Source: Rhizomys pruinosus (taxonomy: Eukaryota > Chordata > Mammalia > Rodentia > Spalacidae). From it: a stretch of DNA of 64,000 nucleotides. Below the pieces are notes generated by a model. It was not told where the DNA came from. It ran no database searches and worked only from the letters and a program-made list of their open reading frames with translations. Position 1 is the stretch's first letter. Every line of letters begins with the position of its first letter. The stretch covers positions 929,562-993,561 of the forward strand of contig VZQC01013830.1 of NCBI GenBank assembly GCA_009823505.1, written 5' to 3'. Shown piece by piece: positions 9,928 to 21,578 of the stretch. The position numbers were made by a program, and so were the translations under genes.

Positions 9928-10464
9928 GGCAAACTGAGTATCCTTAATGTTATATTTATCTTTATCTAAAAGCAACTTTGCTCTTAGAATGTAAATTCCT
10001 TAATGGGCTCTAGAATTAACCTACTACTTATTTTCAGATTTTATAATTTTTGTACAAGGGTGGAGGGTATGTTTGCATATTTTAGAGCAATATAAAATTA
10101 AAAGGGAAAAATGTGAATCCCAAAATATGATTTGGAAATAACATACAGTTTATTGTCAGATGACATGATTTTAGTACATGCGTGACATATATAAATGCAT
10201 ATGTTGAAACAATATGGATTGGAGGGAACAACAACAACAAAAGAACTGGGACAAGGAACTGACTGAAGCAGTAGAGTTCTTCCCCTCCCCCAAAAATAAT
10301 CCTCTGCTTTGAAAAACTTTGAAAAGACTCAGAAGGGGAAACAGGACATGTATGGCAGACTGCATGAGCTTGGGAGGGGCAGGGGGCATGGAGGGAGAAA
10401 TGAGTCTGGATTGAACTGAGAAGTGATGTATGAAATGCAGAAAAATTCAATAAAAATGTTTTTT
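9928..10464 (+). repeat. L1 3' UTR, plus strand
   Basis: The text 'gaactgactgaagcagtag', 'catgtatggcagactgcatg' and 'gtgatgtatgaaatgcag' is shared with the other L1 3' ends here. A G-rich tract with four or more G-runs is at 10372-10395, and AATAAA is near 10449. Confidence 0.85.
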
Positions 10465-11365
10465 AAAGTCCTGTTTCTGAAATGTCCTATCTTTAGCAAT
10501 AGGGTCTTACCTCAAATTCTGGGAGGTAATCAAGGGCTGTGGCAATAGCCTGCATTGTTTTGGGAGTTTCTTGGACTACCCTGACCAACAGCTTTAAGGG
10601 AGCTTTCTTTTGTCTGGGACTGTGCTTCTTGTTATATAGCCTTCAAGAATACACATGCACTCATGTTCTGATAGTTTGTGTAAAATTTTTTCAGAAAGTT
10701 CTTGAGCTAATACATTTCCTTCTGGATTTTCTCAACACATAAGCTTTATTTACCTCTCCTTTCTCCCTTCTCCCTTCTCCCTGTTTAACCTCCTTCCTCC
10801 CTTCCTAGTTTACAGTAGCTCCATTTCCCTTCGATAACACCTGTCTTCTGTTATGCCCCCTCTTCCCCTTTGTCTCCATGCTTTCTTGTATGCCCTTCCC
10901 TCCTCCCTTCCCAGTGGACTATCCCCATTTCCTCATTCCCTTCTTGGTAATATCTGTTTCCTACTATCTCCCTTTACTTCTGTGCTTCCTTTCCATTTTC
11001 CTGGTGACTGCAGTCACATAAGGTTATATACTCACATATAAGGATTTGGTGCTAAGATCCACAAATGAGGGAGAACATACTTCTCTTGTTTGAGTCTATG
11101 TTACTTCACTTAGTATAATGGTTTCTAGCTCCATCCGCTTACCTGCAAATTCCATGACTTATCTTTCTTTACCACTGAGTAGAACTCCACTGTGTAACTG
11201 TACTACATTTTCATTATCCACTAGTCAGCTGAGGGACACTTAGGTTCTTTCTATTCCTTAGCTATTGTGAAAAGAGCAGCAGCAAAATGGATGTACAAGT
11301 ATGTCTATGGTAGGATGAGTCCTTTGGGTACACGCCAAGGAACAGTATAACCAGAACAGAACATT
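10465..11365 (-). repeat. Older L1 (Lx-like), proximal half
   Basis: This is the continuation of the element at 3655-4442. It includes 3' UTR text ('agcaatagggtcttacctc', 'ctaccctgaccaacagc'), a C/T-rich tract at about 10745-10960, then reverse ORF2 C-terminus ('ttacttcacttagtataatg', 'tttaccactgagtagaac'). It is truncated near 11365. Confidence 0.75.
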
Positions 11366-13448
11366 TCTTTCAATTTTAATAAAGTCCTGTCTCTGTCTCT
11401 CTTTCTCTGATAAGTCTTTTGGTACCACATTTAAGAATCTATTGCTAAATTTATGAAAATTTAACATGAAAATTTATTCCTTAAAGAATAAATAAAATGC
11501 ATTGTCTGTTTTGGTTACATAGCAAGTATACACAGCTTGGATACTTTATTTGAAGGGAACAGAAATTTCTCCAGAGGTTTCTGAGCTGAAAATATAAAAA
11601 GGGAAATACCATCAGGTGTACCTTTTTGTAAAGTATGAAAATAAAAGTAAATTGATTTCTCAGCGGGTGAGAACTATATTGGGTACTAAGGCTGGAGGAA
11701 GCGTCTCCTATAGTTATGGTAAAGCATTTCCTGTAGCAGATATTCCCACAGCAGGGAATGCAGCCCTTTCTAGGCATGTATGTCATGGTATGCCAGTGCC
11801 ATGGTGACCCAAGTAAAGGGTAGTGACAGCCACTCTATGAGGAGCCAAACTCTTCTATCGATAATAAATGAGAACTGAGTGTGGTACACAGTGTTTGCTA
11901 AAATAGTGACTGTCACTGTAATTCTAAGACCTTAGATACTGATGATGATGATTCTTTTTTTTTATGATGATGATTCTTAAATGACTACATTTCTTTTTGC
12001 CCAGTGTTCTGTTTCTAAGCTTGGACCACATGGCGAAGGCTCTTGAATTAGTACAAGGTTCTCTGAGCATTATGATCCTGTGGCTAAAGATGGAGTTGGG
12101 GGATGAGAGAATCAGGATCTTCCTAGATCTGGAGACACTCGGGTTGTAATGCCCAGGACTCAGTGGGGCAAATCGCAAGTCTTATGAGGAAGAGGAGGCT
12201 TTTCTATCTGCCCCGTTCTGTTCCACCTGCTACTCCCAAGACCGGGCTGGCTGCTTGAGACTTGCATTCCCTTGAGCACACAGCAGGCCTAGAGGAATCA
12301 GAATGGTGACAGCATTCTGGGTGCCGTGGACATGGAGACTGTAGTTCTTTACTTCAAGCACAGCCATAGTTGATTTCAGTTTGATAAATACACAGGGCCA
12401 TTGTGCTTTTCCTTGCATAGGGACCACCGGCTCTGTGAGCATGACTTCCACGGCCCTGATGTGGCACTGCTTGAAGAACAACAGGCTCTCTCTAGCCTCT
12501 TACAGGATGGACATCTCTGCAACTGCTGCCGAATCTTTGCTAGTGTCCAGACAGAAGCACCTCTTTATAGTCACTTATGAACACTTAATATATGGCCCTT
12601 AAATCACTTAAAACTGGAATAGCTGGAGCAGCAGGATGCTGCCATGGGGCTAGGAGCAATTTTAGGCACACCCAGCAAAATAGCCAACATGATCTAATGC
12701 ATCTCACTGCATCTCCAGAGATCTGTCCCCCTGCCTCTCTCCTCCTTATTAAAGTAAATCTCTCCACTCACAGGAAATAAAATTGCTACCTGATATTTAT
12801 ATATCTTCAGAGAGCACTGTGCCTCAGAAATGAGAGAGACTGGCTTAAGACTATTTATTGAAAAGGAGACAGTTTCTTGCATGAAATCATCTTATTGGAA
12901 AAGTTACCTTATTTATTCTATTGCGCTTAGAAAATTTAGATCATTTGTAAAGCAAAGGGCAAACCAGAAATTGGTTTTTGTCAGCATGAAGTTGGTGTTT
13001 TTTGGTGTATATGTGCTCCGATTAGTCACTTGAAGCTGGTGAGTTATGTGACAGGTCTGGTATTTGAGGACAAGGTATTTGTACTGAGATCATAACAGCT
13101 ATTTCTGAACTTGACCTTGAATAGACTATTGCAGAAAGTCTTATGTCACCCCAAACCTCTAGCTGCTTGCAGCCTTACACTGTCTCTGATTGATCTTCTG
13201 CATTAGGTTGCTCCCTTTCCATCTCTCCCATTTCTGAACTCTAAGGTTCTGAGTGGGTTTCCAACACCTGTAGAGTATGGTCTGTGTTCATTGATCTAGT
13301 ACTGAAGGCTGAGGTCTGGCCCAATCTGACTAGATCTCTGGGCTAGTTTCTCTTAGCTTCCCTAGTGTGACTCCAAGGTGCAGTCAGCAACCCTGGCTAT
13401 AGAACAGGTCTAGGCACATCACAATTAGTTGGGTATTCATGTACCTCT
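11366..13448. other. Unique sequence, no gene seen
   Basis: There is no recognisable coding, RNA or repeat family apart from a short (gat)-rich patch at 11940-11975. Frames reach about 100 codons on either strand, overlap each other and show no domain. Confidence 0.6.
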
Positions 13449-14600
13449 TTTTTTTTTAAATTTTTTATTTTCTTTGATCACGTCATGGAATGTACTTTGA
13501 CTATATCCACCCCTAATTCTTCCCCCTAACTCCTCCCAGATCCTCGCTACTTCCTTCCTCCCATTGAGTCCTCTTTTAAAACATCATGTCCTCTTTTAAA
13601 AAATTTAACAGCCCATTGACTTTAATTTACGTTGTCCATATGTTCCATGCACTGTGGTCTACTTCCCAGGAGCCACACCCTTAAAGAAAACTTATTCTCC
13701 CTCCCCTAGAAACCATCAACTGTTAATAGCTTCTCGGTGTAGGGGCTCATGAACCCTTTTCCACTCCAGGCTGGAATGTCGGTTGGCTGCTCCTGTGCAG
13801 GTCTTGTGCAGACATCCGCAGCTGTGGTGAGCTCAAAGTGCAGTGTTTTCCTCCAGCACTCTCTGACCTTTGGCTCTTACCTTCTTTACGGTTCCTCATC
13901 TGCAATGGTCCCTGAGCCTTGGGAGGTTCATGTGATGTAGATGTCCCGTAGTGGCTCAGCACTCCACTGACACTTCATTTTGGTATTTTGGCCAGTTGTG
14001 AGTTGCTGTGTTTACTATCCACTGCAGAAAGAAACTTCTCTGATGAGACCAGAGAGCTGCATTAATCTATCCACTGCAGAAAGAAACTTCTTTGATGAGA
14101 CCAGAGAGCTGCATTAATCTATGGGTAGAAATATATAAATTTAGAGGGCAGTTGGATACTATGTCCAGTTAGCAAAATAATAGTAGTAGGTTCAAATCTG
14201 AGGCCATTAGCTGATGATGTCTGTGCCACTATTGCTCCCACGAACATGTTTTGCCAGGCCCACCATTGTTGCAATTCTCAGGGTTCAAGGATGGATGAGA
14301 CTGCTGATGACTGCCCTGCTCTGAAGCAGCCAGCAGAGCAGCTTCCAGTATTGTGAGAGCTGGCTAGCAGGGAAGGAGCTTCCTGTTTGGCACCATCTTG
14401 ATTCCTCCATATCCTGTTACTAACGTGTGCACTTTCTTGAGCAATAGGGTCTTTGAACTGTTCCCTCATACTGAGATTCCTGTCCCTTTCTCAGGGAGCT
14501 GTTGGCAGGGCACTTGGAAGTCACACCTCTCATTTAACTACTGGTTGACCTCCATTCTTTGCAGGCTGGCTGTGCTCTGGATTTGAGCCACTCACTACTT
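13449..14600 (-). repeat. L1 (Lx-like) 3' UTR, minus strand
   Basis: It begins with a T-rich stretch, then 'gactatatccacccctaat', 'gagccacacccttaaag', 'ccatcaactgttaatagc' and 'gagcaatagggtctttg'. The 13455-13520 part aligns with the flank and unit of the 43-bp minisatellite at 27061. It is non-coding. Confidence 0.7.
14015..14118. repeat. 52-bp tandem duplication
   Basis: ctatccactgcagaaagaaa begins at 14015 and again at 14067. The two 52-bp units differ at one base (cttctctg, cttctttg). It is a recent local slip inside the L1 3' UTR. Confidence 0.92.
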
Positions 14601-14744
14601 GTCCTGGCACCCACTCAGCAGGGATCTTGTTTCTTGAAATAGCTCAGTGTTTGTGATGTGTGAATTGACCTTATGAAAATTCAACATTGCCTGAATGAGG
14701 GAGAGGATTAGGGATAGCAGGGAAAGAGACTGAATCAGTCTTTC

Positions 14745-15125
14745 CAAAATTTGTAAGTTGAAACCTTAAACTTCACACATCAGATTATAACTTTCTTTGG
14801 AGATAGGGCCATAATGAGATGATTAAGTTAAAACTGAGCTGTTCGCTAAAGTGGGCTCCAATCTAATCTAATCTAAATGTGACTAGTGTCCTTATGAAAA
14901 GAGGAAACACAAACACAGAGAGACGCCGGGGATGGATGCAAAGAGTGACAAGATGATGGGGGACCCCAGAGCAAATGGGCCTTTGAAAGCCAAGGAAAAA
15001 GGCCCTAAGAGAAGCAGTCCTCATCTCTAGACTGGACATGGACTTCCGGTTTTCAAAATGATGAAAGAGCAGATGTTTGTTGTCTGAGTCACCCAATCTT
15101 GGTATTTTTTCATGCCAGCTGAGCA
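14745..15125 (+). repeat. MLT1-type MaLR LTR
   Basis: An ancient LTR pattern: 'tggagatagggccataatg', 'gatgattaagttaaaactg', 'gactagtgtccttatgaaaa', 'aaagccaaggaaaaaggcc' and 'tctgagtcacccaatcttg'. Only LTR sequence is seen, with no internal region. Confidence 0.75.
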
Positions 15126-15535
15126 GGACAACACATGCACTGACCCTGTGTCCCGAGTGCACATAACATTGAAACTGGGGTCCTGCCATTCTGGGTCATA
15201 TGCTTCAGTGGCTTCTGGGAATGCAGTAATTGGGAATCAAATGTCATCAGATTAACTATTGACCTAGCACAGCTAATCTATATTTCAGAACAGCTCCCCT
15301 GGCCATAGACACCTATTTTGTATGGGATGCTATCAAAGAACCAGTTGTCTATTCCAGTGTGGGCTGGACTAGCTTACTGGGAGATATCACCATGTTGGCT
15401 TTTCATGGTTACATAAAAGATTTTTTAGGACATATTCAATCTGGGTGACTTTCAGTTTCAGTGATTACTAAAAGCCCAGCTCCCACCCCTAACTTTATGG
15501 GTATATAAATGGTCCCTCTCCAGGCTGACCCACAT
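15126..15535. other. Unique sequence
   Basis: I see no repeat or coding signal in these 400 bp. Confidence 0.5.
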
Positions 15536-16070
15536 CACCGGAGCATCTTTCACTTAATTCTCCAAGCAGCATAGTGATTCATCTTTCTAAAATCCATCTT
15601 CTTAAATCATGCATGTTACACTTAGAACCTGGGGGTTTTGCTACAATTCCAAATGACTTTCTAAGACCACTTGGTGCTCATCTGTCAGCCTTCCTCCCCT
15701 TGCTGGGATGGTACTCCACGTGCCCTGATGTCTTCTGCATCTCTTCTTTTTCCCTCTGAAGCACATTATTTCCACAGCCCAAAACACCGTCTCATCTCCC
15801 CTTTACCAGGTTGTCTTTGCTTAATCCTTTAGATCTTGGTCCAAGAGTCACCTTCCCAAACTTCTGCTGATGGTCTGGTCATATCTTATCTCTCAGTCAC
15901 AGGTACTTGTCAACTGGGACCTCTAACCCTTAGGCTGCCTAAGCAGCAGTTCTGGGTGATTTTTTGGCTCCCGTATGTCTTCCAATAGACTCTCAATTCC
16001 ATGTTGGGGAAAGATTCTGTCTATACTTGTGCTTGGCACAATGTTTAGTATATAGCTGATTAAAATTAGA
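15536..16070 (+). repeat. L2 LINE 3' end, diverged
   Basis: 'ccaagagtcaccttcccaaa', 'ctctcaattccatgttgggg' and 'gcttggcacaatgtttagta' follow the L2 3' end (gene-poor, ancient mammalian LINE). There is no open frame of L2 protein. Confidence 0.6.
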
Positions 16071-18929
16071 AACATGGGCCACCCTCTGTTCGTTAATCTT
16101 ATTTTTCCAAGGTATTTGCCACGTAGAAGCCATCAGTGGGTCCCCTGGACATGAGGGATGTGGCCATCTTGGGAAAGATGAGCTATAACAAGAGAAAGGC
16201 TGCTTGGTGGACAACAGCTATGTTGACTCGGAGGGAGAAGAGAGGGAATCCAGAGAGACTAGAGACCCAGAGGGGTCAGAGGCTCAGGAAAGAGTTTCAA
16301 GAAAGACACAGTAATGACAGAACTGCATATGATGGAACATCTGTCTCAACCATGAAAGAGGGCTTTGTGATGTGTTTTAAGATGATGTGTGGATTTGCTG
16401 TAGGAGGCAAAGCTGAAGTGGTTACCAGAGGTGGAGACGGGGAAAGCAGAGAGACCAGGATTTCTCAAACTTGTCATGTCAATAAACTGAGCAATTTTTG
16501 AAAGGAGGGCTATCCTGGGCATAGCAAGTTATTGAACAGTGTCTATAACTAGCATTCATTAGCTGCTAGTACTCTGTCCCCATTGTGACAGCATCAAAGA
16601 TCACTAATATGACTGAATGTTTCCTGGTACACAAAATGCATCCTCGCTCAGATCTACCACTGTATGTCAGCATCCTACCAAGCTGGTTTGCTCAGGAACT
16701 AGTTCCTGGGGATGCACCTAGAAGAACGGTGGCTTGGACAGACACAGCAGTAAACAAATTCCTGATGACTTATCCTTGTACCCATAGACTGGTCATGCCA
16801 CAGAAGCATTTTCTTGAAGCAGATGGTGATTTATCCAGAATAAGAGACTGTGGTGTGTTCAGCACTAATGGGACACCTACGTCATTCCTTCTCCTTCCAA
16901 GGATCGTTGCAGGAGAGAGCAGGAAGAGCCAGGGGTGGTGGGTGACCACAAGGAAACAGTGTTCTCTGGACAAAGCAGTACAGTTGCATATGGGAACCCA
17001 CAACACTTGTGATAGCATGCACAAGAACTGCAAAAGTCCATGCCAGACACAATCCTTGCATGAAGAGGAAGGTGGCAAGAAGCCCCAGGCCTGGCTGAGG
17101 AGCTATTGGCATCTGATGGCTGTTAGGAGAGGAAGAACAGTTTTTCTTTAAGTGGTACTGGGTAGGCTGACCAGGCTCCAAGGGACAGACCCACATCCAG
17201 GAGCATTTGGGGAAACACAAATCAGCCTCGATAGACCTAAGAAGTAATAAAGGCATCAAGTGAGGGAGCCACAGTAGTGGAGGTGGAGCTGAGAGGAGAT
17301 GGGGGAGGGGCCTGGATATGGTCAAGATACACGGCATGACATTCTCAAAGAATAAATAGAAATACTATTTAAGAAAATAGTGAACGGATGCTAGCTGCAA
17401 ACGCAGAGGCAGGCAAGGACCATGCTTCATTCTCTCTCTGCTCCGGACTGTGGCTGTGATGGGTCCAGATGTCTTATCACAGCAACTGAAATGAATCGAT
17501 GGCATCACCCAACCCCACATTTTCTGGAAGCCTTCTAGATGGAAGGCCTGGTAATTCTCTGCCTTTCAATTTTCTTTTCTACCAAAGAATGGGAGTGTGT
17601 TAAAGAAATCCTCCAGCTTCTCTTCGGGCATACCTTCTGTTTTCTTTTCTCTTTGGGGAGTTTATAGTTGTTTAAGATGAACACATATAGCCAGTGGAAG
17701 GCTCCTTTGAAAAGCAGAAGTTTCTGTAATAGGAACATATATTGATTTCCTTCTTTTTAGCCTTATGGGTTAGCTTTTCAATGGAGGGTTACACATTTGT
17801 CCTTTGGGTACTTTGCTACAAATATTCACTATATGTCCCTCATGCTGCAAGTAATTTTCAAGGACAGAAGTGGAAGAGGGTGACAAGTGTCCTAGGGAAG
17901 CCAGGCTTTTTGAAAAGCTCCTTTGTAACAGGTCCTGGAAATGAGATCTTAGAAACCCAGGAATAGTGGCTACAACTTGTTTTCTGCTGTGGACTGAAGT
18001 TCCCTGGAGCCTGTGGCCACTGTGGGACACTCTGGGGTGTAGTGGTTAGAGCACCTGCTTGGATGTATTGGTGCCATTAACATAAATGCCAATCTATATT
18101 CTCTCCTTTTGAGCCAGAGCCTCTGGTTCCTGAATCCAGAGCCATGGGACACAAAAGACTAAAGATGTTCCTGTCCGTCAGTGCCAAGCAACTGGTACCT
18201 GGTTGAGACTTCTCATCTCAGCTTGCAGCTTGTTGATGAGCCTGATGTGTGCTGTTCTCTACCAGAGCCAGCAGGACCACGGTCAGATCTCTGTTTGAAC
18301 ATGGTGAAGTGATAGATCAGGCTCATGTTTATTCTGAGGTTTCAAAGGCAGTTGTGTAATTAATGGTTAGGAGTACTGAGATGTTGAATGAGTGGTGGAG
18401 AATGGAAGAAATGGACACAGCCCCGACTGGCTGTCCAGAAGACAGATTGTTTTCTTTATATGTTTAGGTGCATAGCTTAAAGGATTGCCAAAGGGCAGGT
18501 AAGATTTGGGAAGTCTCCATTTGCTCACCAAATTTGGGAAACATTGCCTTATGTTAATGGAATTTTTGTAAGAAGATGGTCTCCTTTTCATCACCAGATT
18601 GTCCCTTAAATTAGTTGAAGCCTGGAGGCCTTAAATTAAATGCAAGAAATTACAATGTGGCAGATTGAATTTAGGTTCGTGTGCTGTGTATGAAATATAT
18701 GAGAAGCTTTTGAAAACATAATTTAAAATGAATAGTGGGTTCTTTACACACAGGCAGCAGCTCCTTGACTATCTGGTAGTTTTAATTGAAAGTCCTGTTT
18801 TTGCTGAGACAGTGTGGTAAAGGGTATCTACCCTCACCCCAGCCCCTGCCCACCGCCTCACCCTGCCCTCTCTCCAGGCCGCCTGTGCCGGCAGAGCCAG
18901 TCCAAAGTTGGTGCTTCTGACATAGCATT
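16071..18929. other. Unique sequence with one long unexplained frame
   Basis: I see no repeat family over 2.8 kb. An open stretch on the plus strand runs 16585-17151 (188 codons from a GTG, 180 from the ATG at 16609). Antisense frames of 102 and 151 codons overlap it. The peptide has no domain, signal or membrane segment I recognise, and no splice-site context stands out. I read it as chance. Confidence 0.5.
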
Positions 18930-18983
18930 TTCTGGAGTCAGCTCCTGATCACCATTGACCTGTACTCTGAGGAAAATCTAGGG

Positions 18984-19018
<35 letters not shown>

Positions 19019-19075
19019 CAAGCCTTTCAGGTTATTCTAATGTTCAGCCTGAGTTAAGAACTGCTGATTTGGAGA
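18930..19075 (+). repeat. MER5A-like MITE remnant with (TG)n
   Basis: 'aggttattctaatgttcagc' and 'gagttaagaactgctgat' match one end of MER5A (hAT type). A (TG)n run at 18984-19015 interrupts it. Confidence 0.5.
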
Positions 19076-19118
19076 AAAAGATGTCTGTTTTCACTGCTGG
19101 GATTGGGCAGATTTTCTT

Positions 19119-19373
19119 TTTTTAATGTTTTAATTTTTAATTTTATTTATTTCTGTATGCGTTTGAATGTACTGTCTGCACGCAAGTTTGTGCACCCGTG
19201 TCGTGCAATGCCACGGAGGTCAGAAGAGGGTCTCGGATTCCCCTGGAACTGGAGTTCTCCTGGAATTGGAGTTTCAGACAGTTCTCGGCCGCCATGTGGG
19301 TGCTGGGGATCGAACCCGGGTCCTCTGTAAGAGTGCTCGGCGCTCTTAACCGCTAGGCCATCTCTCCAGCCCC
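19119..19373 (-). repeat. B2-type SINE
   Basis: On the reverse strand box A is tggcctagcgg and box B is ggttcgatccc, both close to the pol III consensus. The body duplication is present. Flanking tgggcagattttctt is at 19104-19118 and 19374-19388, an exact 15-bp target-site duplication. The 5' head is complete, so this is one of the best-kept copies. Confidence 0.96.
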
Positions 19374-19388
19374 TGGGCAGATTTTCTT

Positions 19389-20070
19389 GAATCAGACCAA
19401 GACCAAGCAGAGAGAGTCAAGTAGAGGCCGCTACATGCATTCCTGGCAACCGCTGGCCACGACCCTTCCCACAGTCGTCTCAAATTAATGAGAAGAGCTG
19501 AGACTCACAGGAAACAGGGGTGAGGTCCTTGGGCTGGGGTCAGACTACGAGTGAGCTGGTCTAGATGAGAGCCTGCCAGAATTGAAAATATTTCCTGAAA
19601 ATAAGATCCATTCATTCACCTGTTAGCTCACTACTTCGTGAGTAGTAACAGCGCCAGATGCTGTATAGGTTCAAGGGCAAAGATGAGCATCTTTTAGGTA
19701 GCAGCTCCAGAAATGCTGGGACCACGGGAGGTTGTGATCAGTTCCCTTAATCATAGACATGTGACTTCTGACTGGGTTCCTTTGCAGATCAGTTTCCAGC
19801 ATGTGCCCTTGAGTTCCCCTGGGGTGCATTGATGACAACACCCCTGCCTTTCTGCCTCACCACTTGCAAAGTTCTGTCACTGACATTTCCCCAGTACACT
19901 CCTGTATGACAATGAGTGGCAGATGGATAGCTCTTTGTCAGACAAGCATTATCTCAGACACATCCTCACTGCCATTCTGCCTGACTCACTCACTGATGAC
20001 ACAGAGTGTGGATGAATAGGCAGGAAGCAGGGCAGAGGCATTGTAGACAAGATCAAGACTAGATCCATCT
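19389..20070. other. Mostly unique; possible L2 fragment
   Basis: 'attcattcacctgttagctc' followed by 'cgccagatgctgtatagg' near 19605-19695 resembles a reverse L2 3' end. Nothing else is recognised. Confidence 0.4.
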
Positions 20071-20153
20071 CCCTCCCTTCCTCCCTCCCTCCCTTCCTTC
20101 CTTCCTTCCTTCCTTCCTTCCTTCCTTCCTTCCTTCCTTCCTTCCTTCCTTCT
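20071..20153. repeat. (CCTT)n microsatellite
   Basis: CCCT/CCTT units cover about 83 bp. The Lys/Glu/Gly-rich frame on the reverse strand is an artefact of the repeat. Confidence 0.95.
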
Positions 20154-20156
20154 TTC

Positions 20157-20270
20157 CTGTACTCCAGAGTCTCATGACATAGCCCAAGCCGTCCTCAAAT
20201 TTGCAATCCTCCTCCCTCGGCCTCCCAGGTGCCGGCATTGCAGGCACCTGTCAGCACGTCTGGATAATAT
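20157..20270 (-). repeat. Old B1/B4-type SINE fragment
   Basis: 'gagtctcatgacatagccc', 'cctcggcctcccaggtg' and 'gcaggcacctgtcagcacg' are B1-like but diverged. Confidence 0.5.
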
Positions 20271-20349
20271 ACTTTTCTTTACAGTAATTTAAAAAAGTAC
20301 TGACGTTTTTATGGTAGTTTCACCACACTTCATTGGGTTGACTGGGCAG

Positions 20350-20415
20350 AAATGATTGCACCCATTTTAACAAGTGGGAATTGGAGACTTGGAGAAACTG
20401 GCTGGTAAGTATTTT
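20350..20415 (+). repeat. MIR fragment
   Basis: 'cccattttaacaagtggga' and 'ggagaaactggctggtaag' follow the MIR core. It is short. Confidence 0.4.
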
Positions 20416-20606
20416 ACCCTAGACACCTCTCTCTGTGGGCGGTGGGGGTGTATCTGTCCTTAAGATTGGCACCTTGTAGTATTTCTCTTTCCTGCCTGGG
20501 GCTGGGTTCCCTTTTTGTAGAGTGCCACAGCTGTCTTCTCATTTCCAAAGCTAATGACTAGCCTTCATTCTTCGTCTGCAGGTCTCAGTCGGCTAGCTAG
20601 ACATAA

Positions 20607-20620
20607 CCGCAAGGGGGCAC
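20607..20620 (+). promoter_or_regulatory. CTCF-like motif in unique DNA
   Basis: ccgcaagggggcac fits 10 of the 12 core CTCF positions. The surroundings (20565-20880) are GC-richer and hold no repeat I recognise. Confidence 0.25.
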
Positions 20621-21302
20621 CAAAGAGTTTCTGTTCCTTCTGCGTGCCTTCCCTGCCTTTTCCTGTAGTGTAGGGAAATTCACAAGGAAAAGGAGACAGC
20701 GCGAACTGAGAAATAGGGATGATTCTGGAGGTGAAGTCTCTTTTTACTTTGGTCAGGGAAGTTTGGAAAGTGCTATGGGATGAGAGGAGTCTTCTGATAG
20801 CTCTCGGGATGGTTCCCAGGCACCTTATGACTATCTGGGCCCTCCTTCCTCCCCCATCAGCTCTCACAGATTGTCTTGCCCTATGCTCCTGTTAGGAACT
20901 GCTTTCACCAAGTAGATCTCATTTTTCACTAAATAATGAGTTCTTTGAGGGCAGAAAAACAATCATGCCTTCTACATGGCATCTACACGTGTAGATTCCA
21001 CTCAGCACGCTGTGGTGACCTCAGATGCAGAGGCCAGCCAGGTGACATAGCTTCACAGTGGTTGCCAGTAGCACCAAGGACAGAGGCACCCTTGAGACTT
21101 AGGGCTGAACCAGCCTCTCCTTGCATCTGCTGTAGCTTCAGCCAGCCCCGCTGGAAGAACAGGCTATCAGGAGACCTGTCTTGAGAGACTGAAGTATTGA
21201 CTGCATTCTGTTCTTCACCAGTAGTAGGTAGGGGAGGCAGAGCGCAGAGCGCGAGTGGGCCAGGGCTGCCTGTGGTAAGCGTGTGCAGGGCCCGTGAGTG
21301 TG

Positions 21303-21537
21303 AGAGTGTGTGTGTGTTTGTGTGTGTGTGTTTGTGTGTGCATGTGTGTGTTTGTGTGTGTGTGTTTGTGTGTGTGTGCATGCGTGTGTGTGCATGTGTG
21401 CATGTGTATGTGCGTGTGTGTGTTTGTGTGTGTGTGTGTGTGCATGTGTGTGTGTGCGTGCGTGTGTGTGTGCATGTGTGTGTGTTTGTGTGTGTTTGTG
21501 TGTGCGTGCGTGTGTGTGTGTGCGTGTGTGTGTGCGC

Positions 21538-21577
<40 letters not shown>
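21303..21577. repeat. Compound (TG)n tract with TTTG, CATG and CGTG interruptions
   Basis: About 275 bp of alternating purine-pyrimidine. The long Cys/Val and His/Thr frames over it, on both strands, are produced by the repeat. Such tracts can form Z-DNA. Confidence 0.96.

Positions 21578-21578
<1 letters not shown>

Larger units (their letters stand above)
4443..10464 (+). mobile_element. Plus-strand L1 insertion, 5' UTR to 3' UTR, decayed and rearranged
   Basis: In order: two promoter-type monomers, ORF1, ORF2 endonuclease, a foreign block (7119-9289), ORF2 C-terminus, 3' UTR and a short 3' tail. It sits between the halves of an older reverse L1 and has a 15-bp duplication at its ends. Both ORFs have frameshifts and stops, and the reverse-transcriptase part of ORF2 is absent, so it cannot be autonomous. 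Confidence 0.75.

Noticed and set aside
16585..17151. 188-codon open frame in unique DNA
   Set aside because: It starts with GTG, has antisense frames over it, no domain, no splice-site context and no conservation evidence. A frame of this size can arise by chance in a 64-kb window.
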